Assembly: GCA_008477525.1 (NCBI GenBank)
Contig: SPDT01000005.1
Location: forward strand, 434,001-498,000
Direction: 5' to 3'
DNA from: Hypomyces perniciosus
Lineage: Eukaryota; Ascomycota; Sordariomycetes; Hypocreales; Hypocreaceae
DNA length: 64,000 bases
Below, one piece after another: positions 1 through 13,192 of this stretch (positions are counted from its first letter, which is position 1; each line of letters opens with the position of its first letter). Both the position numbers and the translations under genes were made by a program. A model generated the notes under the pieces. The model had not been told where the DNA came from, did not search any database, and saw only the letters and a list, made by a program, of their open reading frames with translations.

Positions 1-185
1 ACAGGTAGGGTTATATATTAAAGGGGGAAGAAGGTTACTTTTTATTAAACTAGGTTTATCTGTATATCTTTATACTCTTATACTTTCCTAATCTAGTAGC
101 TGCTTAAATAAGCAGTCAACCTTTTTTAGGTAATTTAAAAGAAGAAAAAGCAGGTGTATTAAATATATTAATTACCCTTAATAAA
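1..185 (-). repeat. Inverted-repeat element A, copy a (cut by window start)
   Basis: This is the 5' part, read on the minus strand, of a dispersed ~400 bp repeat that occurs five times in the window. Its end, read on the minus strand, is TTTTATTAAGGGTAATTAAT, which matches the 5' ends of the other copies. The rest lies before the window. It carries no coding capacity and is heavily C-to-T/G-to-A mutated. Confidence 0.75.
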
Positions 186-3100
186 ACCCTCCCTATAAAT
201 ATTCGCGAATAAAAGTAGTAAATCTCGATAAAATACTTTTCCTATTAAATCCCTTTAATATTAATATAATAATATTTAAAAAAAAATGTAAATAATATAA
301 GAAAGTAGCAGAAAAAGTATTATTAAAAGAAAAAAGGAAAGAAAATTAAAAGTAGAATTACTGCTATTTATATTACTAATTCCTGTCTAATCTATATTAA
401 ATTATTCCCCTCCTATTAGAATTATTATAATTAAATAGTCCCTTTTTATTAATCTCTTTATTGCTAAGTATTCTAAGCTGCTATCTATTTATTTTATATT
501 AATTATGTTATTAATTATTTATATAAATGTATAGACTTATTCTTAGATATTATCCTAAGCTAATTCATCTATTAGCCTAAGTAATATTAAACTGCAGTAT
601 ATATTTAAAGCTATAATTTATTAGATTTAAAAATATTAAAGTATAGTTTTTTTTATTACTGCTATAAAGGCTACTATTATAGTTTACCCTTTTTCACTTA
701 ATTTTAACAGAGCCTTTTTATTATTTTTAATTGCTTACCAGTTAAGTTTAATAGTAACTTTTAAAACTCTTTTATCCTTTAAATCCTAGTTATCCTTTAA
801 TGCATCAGAAAAGCTATTACTTTCTTTAAAGGAAACCAACTCTATATTTAAGGTTTTAGTATTATTAGTAATAGCTGGTATAATTAGCGGGGGTTTTATA
901 AATTATAGTATTACTAAGAAATACATTAACCTACTCCTAATCGCTAATTTTACTACTACTTTTATAAAGGATACTATTTATATTGCTAAACTAATAGTAT
1001 TATTTTATTTCTTTATTATTAATACTATTTATAAAGTAAAGGAAAATACTTTTTTTTCCCTTTACTGTAACTGGCTTAGCTATATAGCTAGGGATACAGG
1101 TAGTATTAATATAGGAAATTATATTTTAAGTATTAGCTGCTATTATTAAAATCTTCTTTCAATACCTAAAAGTAAACAGGCAACTAATTATTAAGAAAAA
1201 CTATTATTATAATAAATTAACTTATTCTCCTTTATAAAGTTATTTACTAATACTTTTAAGTCAGCTAAGCATTAACTATTAATCTTTATTATATTCCTTT
1301 TATAAGTTATTTTAAAGGGAGCCTATTAGCGTTAATTTAACTTAATTAAATAGTATTTAATTAAAAAAGCAGGATATTTTTAATATTTATTTTAAAATTT
1401 GTAATAATAAGTTTATTTACTGTTAAAGATTAATACGAAACTTAAATTATATTTATATAGCTTTTAGCTAAATACTTAAAGTATAAGTATTAGCACTAAT
1501 CTTAAAGTAAAAGTTTAAATCCCTTTAAGTTAATTATTTTATATTTTCTAAAGTTAAAAGAGATAGGGATCCTGCTTAAAAGTCCTGCCAGTTAATTTAA
1601 TTTAATGCTAATAAATCTATAAAGTATTTACTAGATCTAGAATAGGCTTAAGTAGCTATATTTATTAGCTTTAGGTTATTTTATATATAAAACTATATAA
1701 AAGTTAAATAATTAAAAAAATCTAACTTTTTTAACTATATAGGCCTATAAATTAAAAAACTATTGCGCTTAATATTTATAGTTATATCTATTAAAATTAA
1801 AATAGTAACGGTATTTATATTTATTAAAAATATAAATATATTAATATTTAAAGAAATAAATTAATTTTATAAAAATTTATTATCTTATAGTAAATATAGC
1901 TTAAGGTAATTATTATTTTAATTAATAGTTATAGGTAATTAATAATATACTAGTTAAATTAAAAGTAAATCTATAATAGTTAATAGCTATATTAATTTAT
2001 AATAGGATTAATAGTAAAGTTTTATTTATTTAGCTTAAAGAAATTTTTAATGCAGTTTAAAGATATTTAATTAATATAGTAAAAGAGTAAAGTTCTTAAT
2101 TTATCTTTTATAGGCTAGAAAAATAAAGTAAAAAGGTAAAGGTCTTTTTTTAAATAAAGTATTATAGTAAAGAAAGAAAAAAGGGATAATTAAATAATTC
2201 TAAAGTAAGATTTAAGGTAAGGGCAATATTTTAATTATAGTGAGATAGGATTATATTTAAATAAATAAAGAGAAGAAAAAGAGGCAAATTATAATATTAT
2301 ATTTATCTTTTTATAGGTATAGGTATACAGTTTAGTATATAAGGTAGTTTTTTTATTATATATAAATTATTACTCTTTTAAAGTAGCCTTTATAACTTAT
2401 TTACTTTTATTTTCCTTTCTCTCTCCCTTTTTTTCTTTTCCTTTTAATCCTTTTTTAATTATTATTTAATTATAAAGGATCCTGCTAAAAAAGCCTATTA
2501 TTAATTGCCTAATATAGTTAACTTTATCAATATACCTATTGCAGGGAAGAAAATCTCTAGCGAGATTTCTTTATCTTAAAAAATTAAACCTAGCTTTATC
2601 TCTCTGCTTAACTATTTACTTTAAATAAAGCTTTAATAAATAGGTATTATTTAATTCGCGTTTTTGTTTTAACTTTATTTAGGTTTAAAAGTGTTTTGCT
2701 GTTTAGATTATAAGCACTATTAATATTAGTCAGTTAAATTTATTAATTTATTTAAAGATTACTTTCTCCTTTTCTTTTATACTATCTTTATTTCTTTTAT
2801 TATTTATAAAAGGTTATACCCCTAAGAAATACTTTTAGCGCTATACTTTTAAAGGCTTTTAGTTATACTTTTAGAATATTATATATACTATTAAAGGAAA
2901 GCTTTTTAAGCCTGTCTATATCCTAGCAGAGATTTTATATATTTATAGGTAGTTCTTTTATACTCTTTTTAAGCGGATAAAGTATATTAAGGCCCTATTT
3001 ATATTATTTTATAGATAATGTAATCTTTAATTTTATTAAAAGTGCCTTTAAACTTAGTCTATTACTATTACAGCTATTAAGGAATATATTTTATTCCCTT

Positions 3101-3666
3101 TTTATAACTGTATCTTTATTTTAGGTTTCTAATAAAGGGATTATTTGAATTGCCTTTAGTTTAAGGCCTTTTTTTATATTTAGCGATATCTTCTTAGTTA
3201 CTAGCCTTAATAAAGTAACTAAAATATAACTACTATTTTTTTTAAAAAGGATTAAATATTTATTTCTATTAAGCCAGTAGTCTTTAGCTATTATAATCTT
3301 TTAGTAGCCTTTTGTTTTATAAAGGACTTTCCTTATCTTAAAGGAAATAAAAAGGCAGAGAGTTAAGCGATTTGGCAGGTTTAAAAGTTTATTTTAGTTT
3401 CTGCTATTAAAAAGTAAACAGTTAATAAAGAAATATAGTTAATAAATTATTTGATCTTACAGCTCTCTTCTTTATGGTATATTTAAATTATACTTTTTTA
3501 TAAACAGGGCAGTAGACTTTAATTAGCAGCTATCTTATCCCTTTTAAAAACAGTACCTAGCAGCTATTTTTAAGAATATTGCCGCTTATCTTTATTTATA
3601 TATCCTTTATATAGAGGTAATTGTTTTAATTTATTTAATTTATTCCGGGAATAGCTACTTTAAAGT
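186..3666. repeat. RIP-degraded repeat DNA, unclassified
   Basis: Extremely AT-rich, TpA-rich sequence with stop codons in every frame. I see no readable transposase, reverse transcriptase or integrase motif. The composition and the flanking elements say it is mutated transposon DNA, but I cannot assign a family. A small perfect palindrome, TATTCGCGAATA, lies near position 205. Confidence 0.6.
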
Positions 3667-3671
3667 ATTAT

Positions 3672-4151
3672 TGTTAAAATAACAAGGTTATACTAAACCT
3701 TATTTAAGTGCAGCTTCTAGGAAGGTGCACCCAACGCAGCAATGAGGAAACGACTGAGAGTCTAATTGGGTTAACAATGGATGAACAATTGAATTGTAAC
3801 TGAACTAATAGGCATATAGCGGCAGAATTGGGTTTGTGGCCGCATTCCTATTTTCCGCAAAATTCATTTGTATGGGAAATCGGCTAAATCGACTTACGGC
3901 CATACAAACAGGAAACCATTTTGGTCAGATTTTTCACAATAGCCATTGTGGCCATTGTATTGAGTCTAGGGTAGGCGGGGCAGCTAGTCCTAGCTCAATT
4001 GTTATCGTTGAAGATAACAGAAATTTCCTGACTTATACCGAAGTTCCTCCAGAACTCGGTCCTAGCGTCGGGCCTAATTCCGGGTCTAGCCGGAATAGGA
4101 AGGTTACCTAAATACACTGAAATCCTTACTTTTTAGCCCTCCTTTTTAACA
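3672..4151 (-). repeat. Solo LTR of copia family B (480 bp)
   Basis: In the plus direction this begins TGTTAAAATAACAAGG and ends CCTTTTTAACA. It is flanked on both sides by the 5-bp duplication ATTAT (3667-3671 and 4152-4156). It matches, in inverse orientation, the LTRs at 6843-7422 and 12616-13192, and in the same orientation the solo LTR at 10610-11186. It lacks about 100 bp present in the other three copies (around 3805). It is the least RIP-mutated copy, and its GC content is visibly higher than that of its surroundings. The open frame inside it is not a gene. Confidence 0.88.
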
Positions 4152-4156
4152 ATTAT

Positions 4157-6290
4157 AGGGGACTATATTTTAATCGGAATATCTTTTTTTCCTTTAACTT
4201 GCAAGTATATGCTTTAATTCTTAGCTAGACTATTTAATTTTACTAACTGTATATTCTTTTAATAGTTAAAGAGTTGCTATAAAGCTTTTTAAATTTTTAG
4301 TTATTAATAACTTTAATTATTACTTTATTGACTATTTTGTCTTTAAGTAAATCTTTATCTGCCTTTAGGTCTTTATTTATAAAAGTTTCTTTATTCTCTT
4401 TAACTACTTATTAGTTAAATTTATCTTTTATAAACTTTTTTAAATATTTACTTAAGTAAGCTTTTTTAAGCAGGACTTTATTTAATGTTTTTTATTTATA
4501 TACTTTTATTATACTTATTTAAGATTTAATTTTAAATAGGCTTAGCTAATATATCTTTAGCTTTATATCTTTTAAAAAATCCTTTTAGCGCTTTATATTA
4601 TAAAGTAAAATAAAGTCGCTAAGGAAAAGTAGTTTAATTACTTTCTATAGTAAATACTAATTATTAGCATCTATTCTTTTAGCTAATATTTAGCGAAATG
4701 CAGTAACTTTTTCCTAAGCTATTTTAATATCTTTTTTTCTCTAGTATATAGATATATACTATTAATTAATTTTCTATTATATAGACTTTATCTTAATTAA
4801 TTAGCCGCTAGGTATTACTTATAGTATTATAAAAGTTTTTTCTTTATTTTATCCCAGCTAATATTTTCCTTAATACAAATCTAAACTATTTTCTATTCTT
4901 TTACTTTTATAAATAGTTCTAGGTACCTCCCTTAATCTTTAATTAAAATTCTTTAATCTTTTATTTCTTACTTATAGTTTTTTAAGAATTAGGATATATT
5001 CTTACTATTAAATTTACTTATAAAGTTAATCCCTATTAATAGCTTTATGCCTTAAATATTCTTAAAGGTTTAAGTAAAAAAGAGGAACTTTTAAAATAAT
5101 AACTTCCCCTTTTCCGCTAAAAAGCTTAACTTTTCCTTAAATTCTATTATAATAAATATAAATATTATTAATATTAAATTAAATATATAATTAAATAATT
5201 CTTTAAGTTAAAGGGTTAAAGATAAAGTTATATCTAGTATTTTAGCGAAAAGAGGTTATTAGTTTAATTTAGACTTTTTTACTTTAAATTAAAGTAAATT
5301 ATTGAAGTCTCGATTAAATAGTTCTTTAATGAAAAAATACCCTTTCTTTTATAGATTAAAATTATTTAATTTAAATAACTGGCCTTTAAAGGAGTATTCC
5401 TCTCTCAGCTAAAAATGGATATATTCCTTTAATAATAAAGTTATAGCAATATATTCTACTAATATAAAGAATTCTTTTATAAAGAAGAAGGGTCGCGTTT
5501 ATTTGTTTAAGATAAAGAAGTTAGCTAGTCTTTTAAAGATAGTTTCCTGCATTAATATTAATTGTAAAATATTAAATTATTATCTTTTTTATATCTTTTT
5601 AAATATTTTTAATATAAGTAAAGATAGCCTATATATTAAAGATTATAAAAGCAGTAAAAATAATACTTTTATTTAAAGTTACGAAAAACCTAGCTAAAAA
5701 TATTAGCAAATTTAAAATAAAGTCTTTAAACTAAAAGATTAAATAATTAATATATCCTTTATTAGCCCCCTATAGCTATTCTACTTATTAACCTACCTGC
5801 TAATAAATAAAATAAAAGTTATAATAATATCTTTATAGTTTAAAAGGGTTTAGGTTATATAGTATTAACTGTTTTACTTATATATTTACTTTTACTATAG
5901 TAACTAGTCTTTTAATAATTGTTCCTAGAATTTAACTTTTAATTAGCAAATATTATTAACTAGTAGTTTTTTAAAGTTCTGCTTTTTTATTATATTTTAA
6001 TGTATTATACCTAGGTTAATTAATCTTAATATCTTTTTAAAAATTGCAACTAGATAACCTATACTTTTAAAGTCAAGTATTATATTAATCTATATTAAAT
6101 AGTTATAGCAGGGGTTTTAGGCTATTTCCTTTAACCAATTATTTTATATTTATATAGAGACTAGGTAAAGCTAGCTTATAATTTTATTAGTAGTTAAGTA
6201 AAGGTAGGTTTTAATAGCAGCGTAAAAGTGCCTTTAGTAATTACTTTTTAGGATATAATCACTGAGATTTCCCTTTATTTCAGTTACTAG
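4157..6290. repeat. RIP-degraded repeat DNA, unclassified
   Basis: AT-rich DNA with stops in all frames. It presumably continues the element interrupted by the solo LTR at 3672-4151, because the TSD ATTAT shows that the LTR inserted into pre-existing sequence of the same kind. No family-diagnostic motif was recognised. Confidence 0.55.
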
Positions 6291-6696
6291 TTGTATTAAA
6301 GGGGAATTAGCACTTTAAAATATATATACAATATATATATATACCTATATATAATGCCTAGTATTAAGCGCGGGAACCGCGCTCTTAATAGAACCATAAA
6401 GCAGCGATTAAGTAATATAAAGATTAAAAGATACTGCAGATTATTTAATTATAATGCCAGCAGCTAAAAGTAATTAATAGTTACCTTTATATGCTTTAAT
6501 AACTATATTTTTATAGGTAAGGTTATATATTAAAAGGGGAAAAAGGTTATTATTTATTAAACTAGGTTTATCTATATATCTTTATACTCCTATACTTTTT
6601 TAATCTAGTAGCTGTTTAAATAAGCAGCTAACCTTTCTCAGGTAAGCTAATAAGAAAAATGCTAGTGCGTTAGGTATATTAGTTACCCCCAATAAA
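6291..6696 (-). repeat. Inverted-repeat element A, copy b
   Basis: Complete minus-strand copy of the ~400 bp element A. In element orientation it runs from TTTATTGGGGGTAAC to a degenerate GGAATT-rich terminus at 6291, with TA immediately outside both ends. Its right flank (6697-6842) is the 3' internal end of the copia element, while the left flank is unrelated. The copy therefore sits at a rearrangement or truncation junction. A GC hairpin of the GAGCGCGG..CCGCGC type survives near 6370-6390. Confidence 0.72.
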
Positions 6697-7422
6697 CTAT
6701 TCTTTTATAGCTATTAACTATCTTTATTATTTTTAGCTATTTTAGCTATTCCTTTTATTTTCTATACTTTAATTACTTTCCTATATCTAAGATCCTATAT
6801 TTACTTTAAAGTTATATAAGATAGTATTTATTCCAGAGGGAGTATTAAAAAGGAGGGCTAAAAAGTAAGGATTTTAGTGTAATTAGGTAACCTTTCTATT
6901 TTAGCTAGACCTGGAATTAGGCCTAACGCTAGGACCGAGTTCCTAGAGGAACTTTAGTATAAGTCAGGAAATTTCTATTATCTTTAATAATAACAATAAA
7001 GCTAGGACCAGCTATCCCGCCTATCCTAGACTTAATACAATAGGCATAATAGCTATTGTGAAAAATCTGACTAAAATGGTTTCCTATTTATATAGCCGTG
7101 AATTGATTTGGCCGATTTCCTATATAAATGAATTTTGCGGAAAATAGGAATGCAGCCACGAACCTAATTCTGCTACTGTATGCCTATTATTAGGTTAAAG
7201 GACTATTATAGAAGATAAAGCATTGTTTTATAATCACTTCTATAATACAGCTATATATTACTAGATATCCTATAGCTTTTCAGCTATTAGATTAAATACA
7301 ATTCAATTGTTTAGTCTATTTTTTACTAGTAAACTCTTAGTCGTTTCCTTATTACTGCGTTATATACAGTGTCCTAGAAGCTATATATAAATAAGGTTTA
7401 GTATAACCTTGTTATTTTAATA
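6697..7422 (+). repeat. Copia family B: 3' internal fragment plus LTR (LTR 6843-7422)
   Basis: The LTR begins TATTAAAAAGGAGGG (RIP form of TGTTAAAA..) at 6843 and ends ..GTTATTTTAATA at 7422. The 146 bp before it resemble the 120 bp before the LTR at 12616, including a purine tract ending in GGGAG just before the LTR, as expected of a polypurine tract. It also serves as the apparent 5' LTR for the copia internal sequence that follows. The arrangement therefore looks like a tandem internal-LTR-internal-LTR structure or two abutting copies. No TSD is visible at this LTR. Confidence 0.75.
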
Positions 7423-7534
7423 CTTTTAAAGCTTGTAAGTCTTTTAAGCCTTTTAAACCTTTTAAATCCTTTAAATCCTTTAAACTTTTTATTTAAAATA
7501 GTCTATTATATAATACTAGATCTATAGTTTATAT

Positions 7535-7939
7535 TTTATTAGGGGTAACTAATATACTTAATGCACCTATATTTTTCTTATTAGTTTACCTAAGAAAAGT
7601 CGGCTATTTATTTAAACAGCTACTGGATTAATAAAGTATAATAGTATAAAGATATATAAATAAACCTAGTTTAATATAAATTCACCTTCTTCCTCCTTTA
7701 ATAAATAACTTTACCTATAACTTTATAGCTGCTAAGGTATATAAAGGTAACTGTTAGTTGCTTTTAGCTGCTAGCATTATAATTAAATAATCTACAGTAT
7801 CTTTTAGTCCTTATATTACTTAATTACTGCTTTATAGTTCTATTAAGAGTGCAGTTCCTGCGCTTAATACTAATTGTTATATATAGGTATATATATATAT
7901 TATATATATAGTTGGGAGTATTATTTCCCTCTCAATAAA
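7535..7939 (+). repeat. Inverted-repeat element A, copy c
   Basis: A 405 bp plus-strand copy starting TTTATTAGGGGTAAC and ending CTCTCAATAAA, with ATAT directly outside both ends (7531-7534 and 7940-7943). It is inserted into the copia internal region. Confidence 0.78.
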
Positions 7940-8547
7940 ATATAATTAATTTTAAAAAATAGTTTATAAACTATAAACCTAATAAAAAGGATTTAAGTGT
8001 TATTTATATTAGTAAAGTCTTTATTATTTTTAAAGGAATAAAAATAGCTACTTTTAAAATCTTTAATAAAGTTAATAATTATTAAAAAATAATATTATTA
8101 AATACCTTTTTATACTTATAGTTAAATATAAACCTTATAAATAGCTTAAAGTATTATTAAATTAAAGGATATATTATATATAATATTCTTTTTAGTAATT
8201 TTAAGTTGTTAATAAAGCTTTTAAACCTTTTCAAATATAATTATATAAATAACTATAAAGTTTATACCTTTATAAAGGTCTAAATTCTTGTTATTAGTAA
8301 GGAAAAGGTTAAAGAATATATAGCTATTTTGAAAATAATTACTTTAAAACAATTAATTAAACTTAGTTTTAAGTTTATAAAGAAAAAGAATTTTAAAGGA
8401 AAATATATCTTTAAACTCTTTAAAACTTTAAGTTAAATAAAGGAATAAAGGCCTTATAAGCCTTTAATACTTAAAGAAATAAAGGGGAATAAACTTAAAA
8501 AGAATACTTTTATAAAAGAAAGGCTTTAGATATTTAAAGAACCTTTT

Positions 8548-8713
8548 ATTATTAATAGTTTAAAAATTATTAAATTAATAAAATTTAAAAAAAAACTATT
8601 ATTAATAATTTAAAGGTTATTAAATTAATAAAATTTAAAAAAAAAACTATTATTAATAATTTAAAGGTTATTAAATTAATAAAATTAAAAAAAAACTATT
8701 ATTAATAATTTTA
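8548..8713. repeat. Tandem repeat, ~50 bp unit x 3.3
   Basis: Three successive units (about 50, 51 and 49 bp) begin ATTATTAATA and end in a poly-A tract followed by CT, with a fourth partial unit. Units 2 and 3 are nearly identical, and unit 1 differs at a few sites. The array lies in the copia internal region. Confidence 0.85.
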
Positions 8714-10104
8714 GCTATAAGCTATTAAAGCTAGCTTTATTATAGTATAAAAAATTAAATTATATTAGTTTAAGTCTATTAAAAAAACTATTAAAATCTT
8801 TAACCTTAATTCTATTAAAGAGATTAAATTTTACTGCCTAGTATATAATAAAAGTAAAGCTATTAGGCAGTTTAATTTAAAGTTAATTATTAATTTACTA
8901 GCCTTTTTAATTTATTTTAAAACTTAATACTTTTTTTATAAAGCTAATACTTTATAATAAAGCCTTTATTAGTCTTTTAATTATTAATAGAAAATTAAAA
9001 TGTAATTGCTATTCTTTTAAAAGATTATAATAAATGAACCCTTTTAACTACTATAAAAGGCTTTATAAATCATTTAAAAATATAATATTATTAGTATTTT
9101 AAAAAATTCTATTATAATAATAGAAAAGAAATTAATTAAAAACTTTAAATTCTTTTTTTTTAAAAAAGTTATATATTTTTATAATAGCTTTTATATTTAT
9201 AAATACAATGGTTTTATAAAATAATCTATTGAAGTTTTATTAAATAGGGTTTGAGCTATTATTATAGCAGTTAATTTACTGCTATAACTTTAAACTTTTA
9301 TTATTTATATAATTTTTAAATTAATTAACTATATAACTGTTATTAATAGGGACTTTACCTTTATTAAAAACTATATAAAGATTTAAACGTTAATAAAGAC
9401 TATATATTTAATTTATAAAAATATAAGAATATTAGTTTTTATTGTAAGGTTTTTATTCTTTAAGAATAAAAGGCTAAAGACTATAAATTAACCTTTAAAA
9501 CCAAAATTAAAAGACTATTAATAGTTTTAAGTAATAATATTTATTTTATTTATATTTTATTTAAATATATAGTTTTTAAATTATTAATTATTAAGCTATA
9601 TAAAAATAAAACTTTAAGCTTGAAATTTTAAAGTTTACTATAAGTTAAAATAATAAAAGTTTAATAGGAGAAATAAAGTTAAACTTACTAAATTAAATAA
9701 TCTTTAGCTTTTATAATAATAATCCTGTATTTTTTAATTTTATTTTAAAAGGAATACCCTTTACTATTCCCTTTATTTTTATACTAACTATATAAAAGCC
9801 TGTAATTATAAAGGATTTTATAGATTTAAATATATCTTAATTCCTTTATAATAGTATTAAAAAGCTAGCCTTTTTAGTTACTATAGTAAAAGACCTTTAA
9901 ACACTTAAGTAAATACTTAATAGTTTTAATCAAATTAAATAGCTAGCAGTAATCTATAGTAAATTTAATTAATTAATTAAATAATATACTTTTACTTTTA
10001 CTAAGTATAATAGTTTTTTTTAAAGGCAGGAATTTTATTATTAGTCGATTAATCTTAAAGACTAAAAAAGATTAAAACAATAAAGTAGTTAAGTTTAAAG
10101 CTAG

Positions 10105-10494
10105 TTTGTTGGGGGTAACTAATATACCTAACGCACCGGTATTTTTCCTATTAGCTTACCTGAAAAAGGTTAACTGTTTATTTAAGCAGCTACTAGATTA
10201 GGAAAGTATAGGAGTATAAAGATATATAGATAGACCTAGTTTAATAAAGATTAACCTTCCTCCCCTTTTAATATATAACCCTACCTATAAAAATATAGTC
10301 GCTAAAGTATATAAAGGTAACTATTAATTGCTTTTAGCTGCTAGCATTATAATTAAATAATCCGCAGTATCTTTTAATCCTTATATTACTTAATTGCCGC
10401 TTTATAGTTCTATTAGGAGCGCAGTTCTCGCTCTCGATACCAGTCGTTATGTGTAGGTATATATGTTTTGGAGTGCCAATTCCCCCTCGATAAA
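10105..10494 (+). repeat. Inverted-repeat element A, copy d (best preserved)
   Basis: A 390 bp copy with the clearest ends: TTTGTTGGGGGTAAC at the left and GTGCCAATTCCCCCTCGATAAA at the right, an imperfect inverted repeat. CTAG flanks both sides. Lower RIP load than the other copies suggests a younger insertion. No coding potential. It could be a MITE or, less likely, a solo LTR, since TGTT..cCTCGATA also resembles LTR ends. Confidence 0.78.
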
Positions 10495-10609
10495 CTAGGC
10501 TAGTTATTAAAGGCTTTTAATAACTAAAAGGAACAGATTTTAGTTAAACTTTTATATTAATAGCTATTCCTCTTATTTAATAGCTTTTTTTAACTTATCT
10601 ATTATTTAT

Positions 10610-11186
10610 TATTAAAATAATAAGGTTATATACAACCTTATTTAAGTCTAGCTTCTAGGAAACTGTACTTAACGCAATAACAAAGAAATAACTAAGAGTT
10701 TACTAGGTAAATAATGGAATAAATAATTGAATTATATTTAATCTAATAGCTAAAAGCTATAGAATATCTAGTAATATGCAGCTATTATAGAAGTGATTAT
10801 AGAACAATGCTTTGTCTTTTACAATAGTCCTCCGACCTAATAATAGGTATATAGTGGCAGAATTGGGTTTATGGCTGTATTCCTATTTTCCGCAAAATTC
10901 ATTTATATATAAAATCGCTTAAATTGACTCACGGCTATACAAACAGGAAACCATTTTTGTTAGATTTCTTACAATGCCTATTGTCAGCATTGTATTAAGT
11001 CTAGGGTAGGCGGGGAAGCTGGTCTTAGGTTAATTATTATTGTTAAGGATAAGAGAGAATTCCTGACTTACACCGAAGTTCCTTTTGAACTCGGTCCTAG
11101 CGTTGGGCCTAAATCTAGGTCTAGCCAGAATAGGAAGGTTATCCAATTACACCAAAATCCTTGCTTTTTAGCCCTCCTTTTTAATA
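10610..11186 (-). repeat. Solo LTR of copia family B (577 bp)
   Basis: Same family as 3672-4151. In the plus direction it runs TATTAAAATAATAAGG to CCTTTTTAATA. Perfect 5-bp duplications TTTAT lie at 10605-10609 and 11187-11191. It is inserted in opposite orientation within the copia element between the integrase and RT regions. Confidence 0.87.
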
Positions 11187-12615
11187 TTTATCACTAAGAA
11201 ATTAAATTAATTAATTTTATTAATGTATTCTTTAATAAAATATTAAAGGAAACTATGTTTTTTAACTTTATAAAAGTATTTAAAAACTATATTACTTAAG
11301 CTTCCTTTAAAATTAAATATATTATTAAAAAGCTAAATTATAACCTTAATTTAAATTAGGTTATTTAATTTTAGAAAACTCTTTATAGTTTTAAATAGTC
11401 TTTTAAAAATAGTAATAAACTTTATAAACTTTAAAAAATAAACTAGGATATAATCCTTTAATTTTTAACTCTATTATTCTTTATAATTTAAATAATAGTA
11501 TTTTTATTATTATTTAAATAAATAACTGTCTTTGTATTAAATTAAATAAGGAAACTATAGCTTAATTAAAACTAGCTTTTAATAAAGTTTATATTATAAA
11601 AGATAAAGGCTTTGCGCTTTTTTTTACAAGGTTTAAATAATTAAAGATAAATAAAAAGCCCTTTTTAGCTTTTTTAAGAATAGTATATTATTAAAGCTAT
11701 AGAGTTTTGTAACCTTTAAGACTTTAAGCTTATTTAATTACTTTTATAGCCCTTTCTTTTAGTTAATAAAACTATAATTAAATTAACTAAAGTTAATATT
11801 AAGTTTTTTTAAGCTATTATTAAAATAATTATTTATTTAATAATTTATATTTAAATAGATATTAGTTTTCTAGTCTAGTAGCTAATAAAATAATTATAAA
11901 GCCTTTATAGAAAGTATTTAAATATAGCCTATAACTTATTATAGTATTCAAATAATATTTAAAATTTAACTATTTTATCTATTAGGAAATCTAGTCCTAT
12001 ATCTATTACTTATTATAATAGTAATTTTATTAAAGATAAAGAATTAAGTAAATTAATTTATAGCTATATTATTATAGTTATTAATAGGCTAATTAACTGG
12101 AAATTAAAAAGGGGCTTAATTATTTATCTTTTTATATTAAAAGCAAAGTTTATAGCTTTTATAAAAGCTATTAAAGAGATTTAGGAGCTTATTAGTTTAT
12201 ATAAAAAGGTAAATTAACTAATTAAACAGTTAATCTCTTTATTTAATCATAATAAAGGTACTATTTTTACTTTAAATAACTTTACCTTTATAATAAAATA
12301 AAATATATTTTATTATAGTTTAATTATATTAAAAAATAGCTTAAAAATAGTATTATTAAAGTCAGCTACCTAGAAACTAGTAAAATAGTTACTGATAGGC
12401 TTATTAAGCCCTTTCTAGGTTAAAAGCTAAAAAACTTTATAAGTCTCTTTAACTTTAAGCTATTATTTTAAGTATATATTTAAAGTATTTATACTTTTTT
12501 TCTTATAGCTTTATTAACTATCCTTTTTCTTTTAGTATTTTAGTTACTTTCTTATATTTATCTAGATCTTATATTTACTTTAAAGTTATATAAAATAGTA
12601 TATATTTAAAGGGAG

Positions 12616-13192
12616 TATTAAAAAAAGGGCTAAAAGTAAGGATTTTCATGTAATTAAATAACCTTTTTATTTTAGCTAGACTAAGATTTAGGCCTAATAT
12701 TAGGACTGACTTTTAAAGGAATTTTAGTATAAGTTAGCAATTCTCTTTTATTCTTAACAATTACAACTAAGCTAAGACTAGCTTCCCTGCTTACCTTAAA
12801 TTTAATATAATATTTATAATAGGTATTGTAACAAATTCAATTAAACTAGTTTCCTGTTTATATAGCTGTAAGTTAATTTTAAGGGATTTTATATATAAAT
12901 GAATTTTATAAAAAATAAGAATGCAGCTATAAACCTAATTCTATTACTATATACCTATTATTAGGTTAAAAGACTATGATAGAAGATAAAGTATTATTAT
13001 ACAATTTCCATTATAATAAGTATATAAATATTAGATATTTTATAGCTTTTAGCTATTAAATTAAATATAATTTAATTATTTATTTTATTGTTTACCTAGT
13101 AAACTCTTAGTTATTTCTTTATTACTATATTAAGTGCAGCTTCCTAGAAGCTATACTTAAATAAGGTTTAGTATAACCTTATTATTTTAATA
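12616..13192 (+). repeat. 3' LTR of copia family B (577 bp)
   Basis: Begins TATTAAAAAAAGGGC directly after a purine tract (AAAGGGAG) and ends TATTATTTTAATA. It closes the copia element whose RNase H reads just upstream (about 12000-12200). Confidence 0.8.

Larger units (their letters stand above)
7423..12615 (+). mobile_element. Ty1/copia retrotransposon internal region (RIP-inactivated, with nested insertions)
   Basis: This is the internal part of a copia element lying between LTRs at 6843-7422 and 12616-13192. Despite stops throughout, conceptual reading on the plus strand shows an integrase C-terminal stretch around 9200-9480 (a degraded ..ERxNR.. block followed by LINYITVINRD-like text). 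It also shows a copia RNase H end around 12000-12200 that reads like SDFARDKDTRKS, then LINWKLKRG, then LKAKFIA. That order (integrase before RT/RNase H) is the copia order. Nested inside are element A copies c and d and one solo LTR of its own family. Subtracting them leaves about 5 kb for the whole element, a normal copia length. Confidence 0.75.

Noticed and set aside
3836..4111. 91-codon open frame in the left AT-rich block
   Set aside because: It lies wholly inside the solo LTR 3672-4151, and the same sequence recurs, disrupted, in three other LTR copies.
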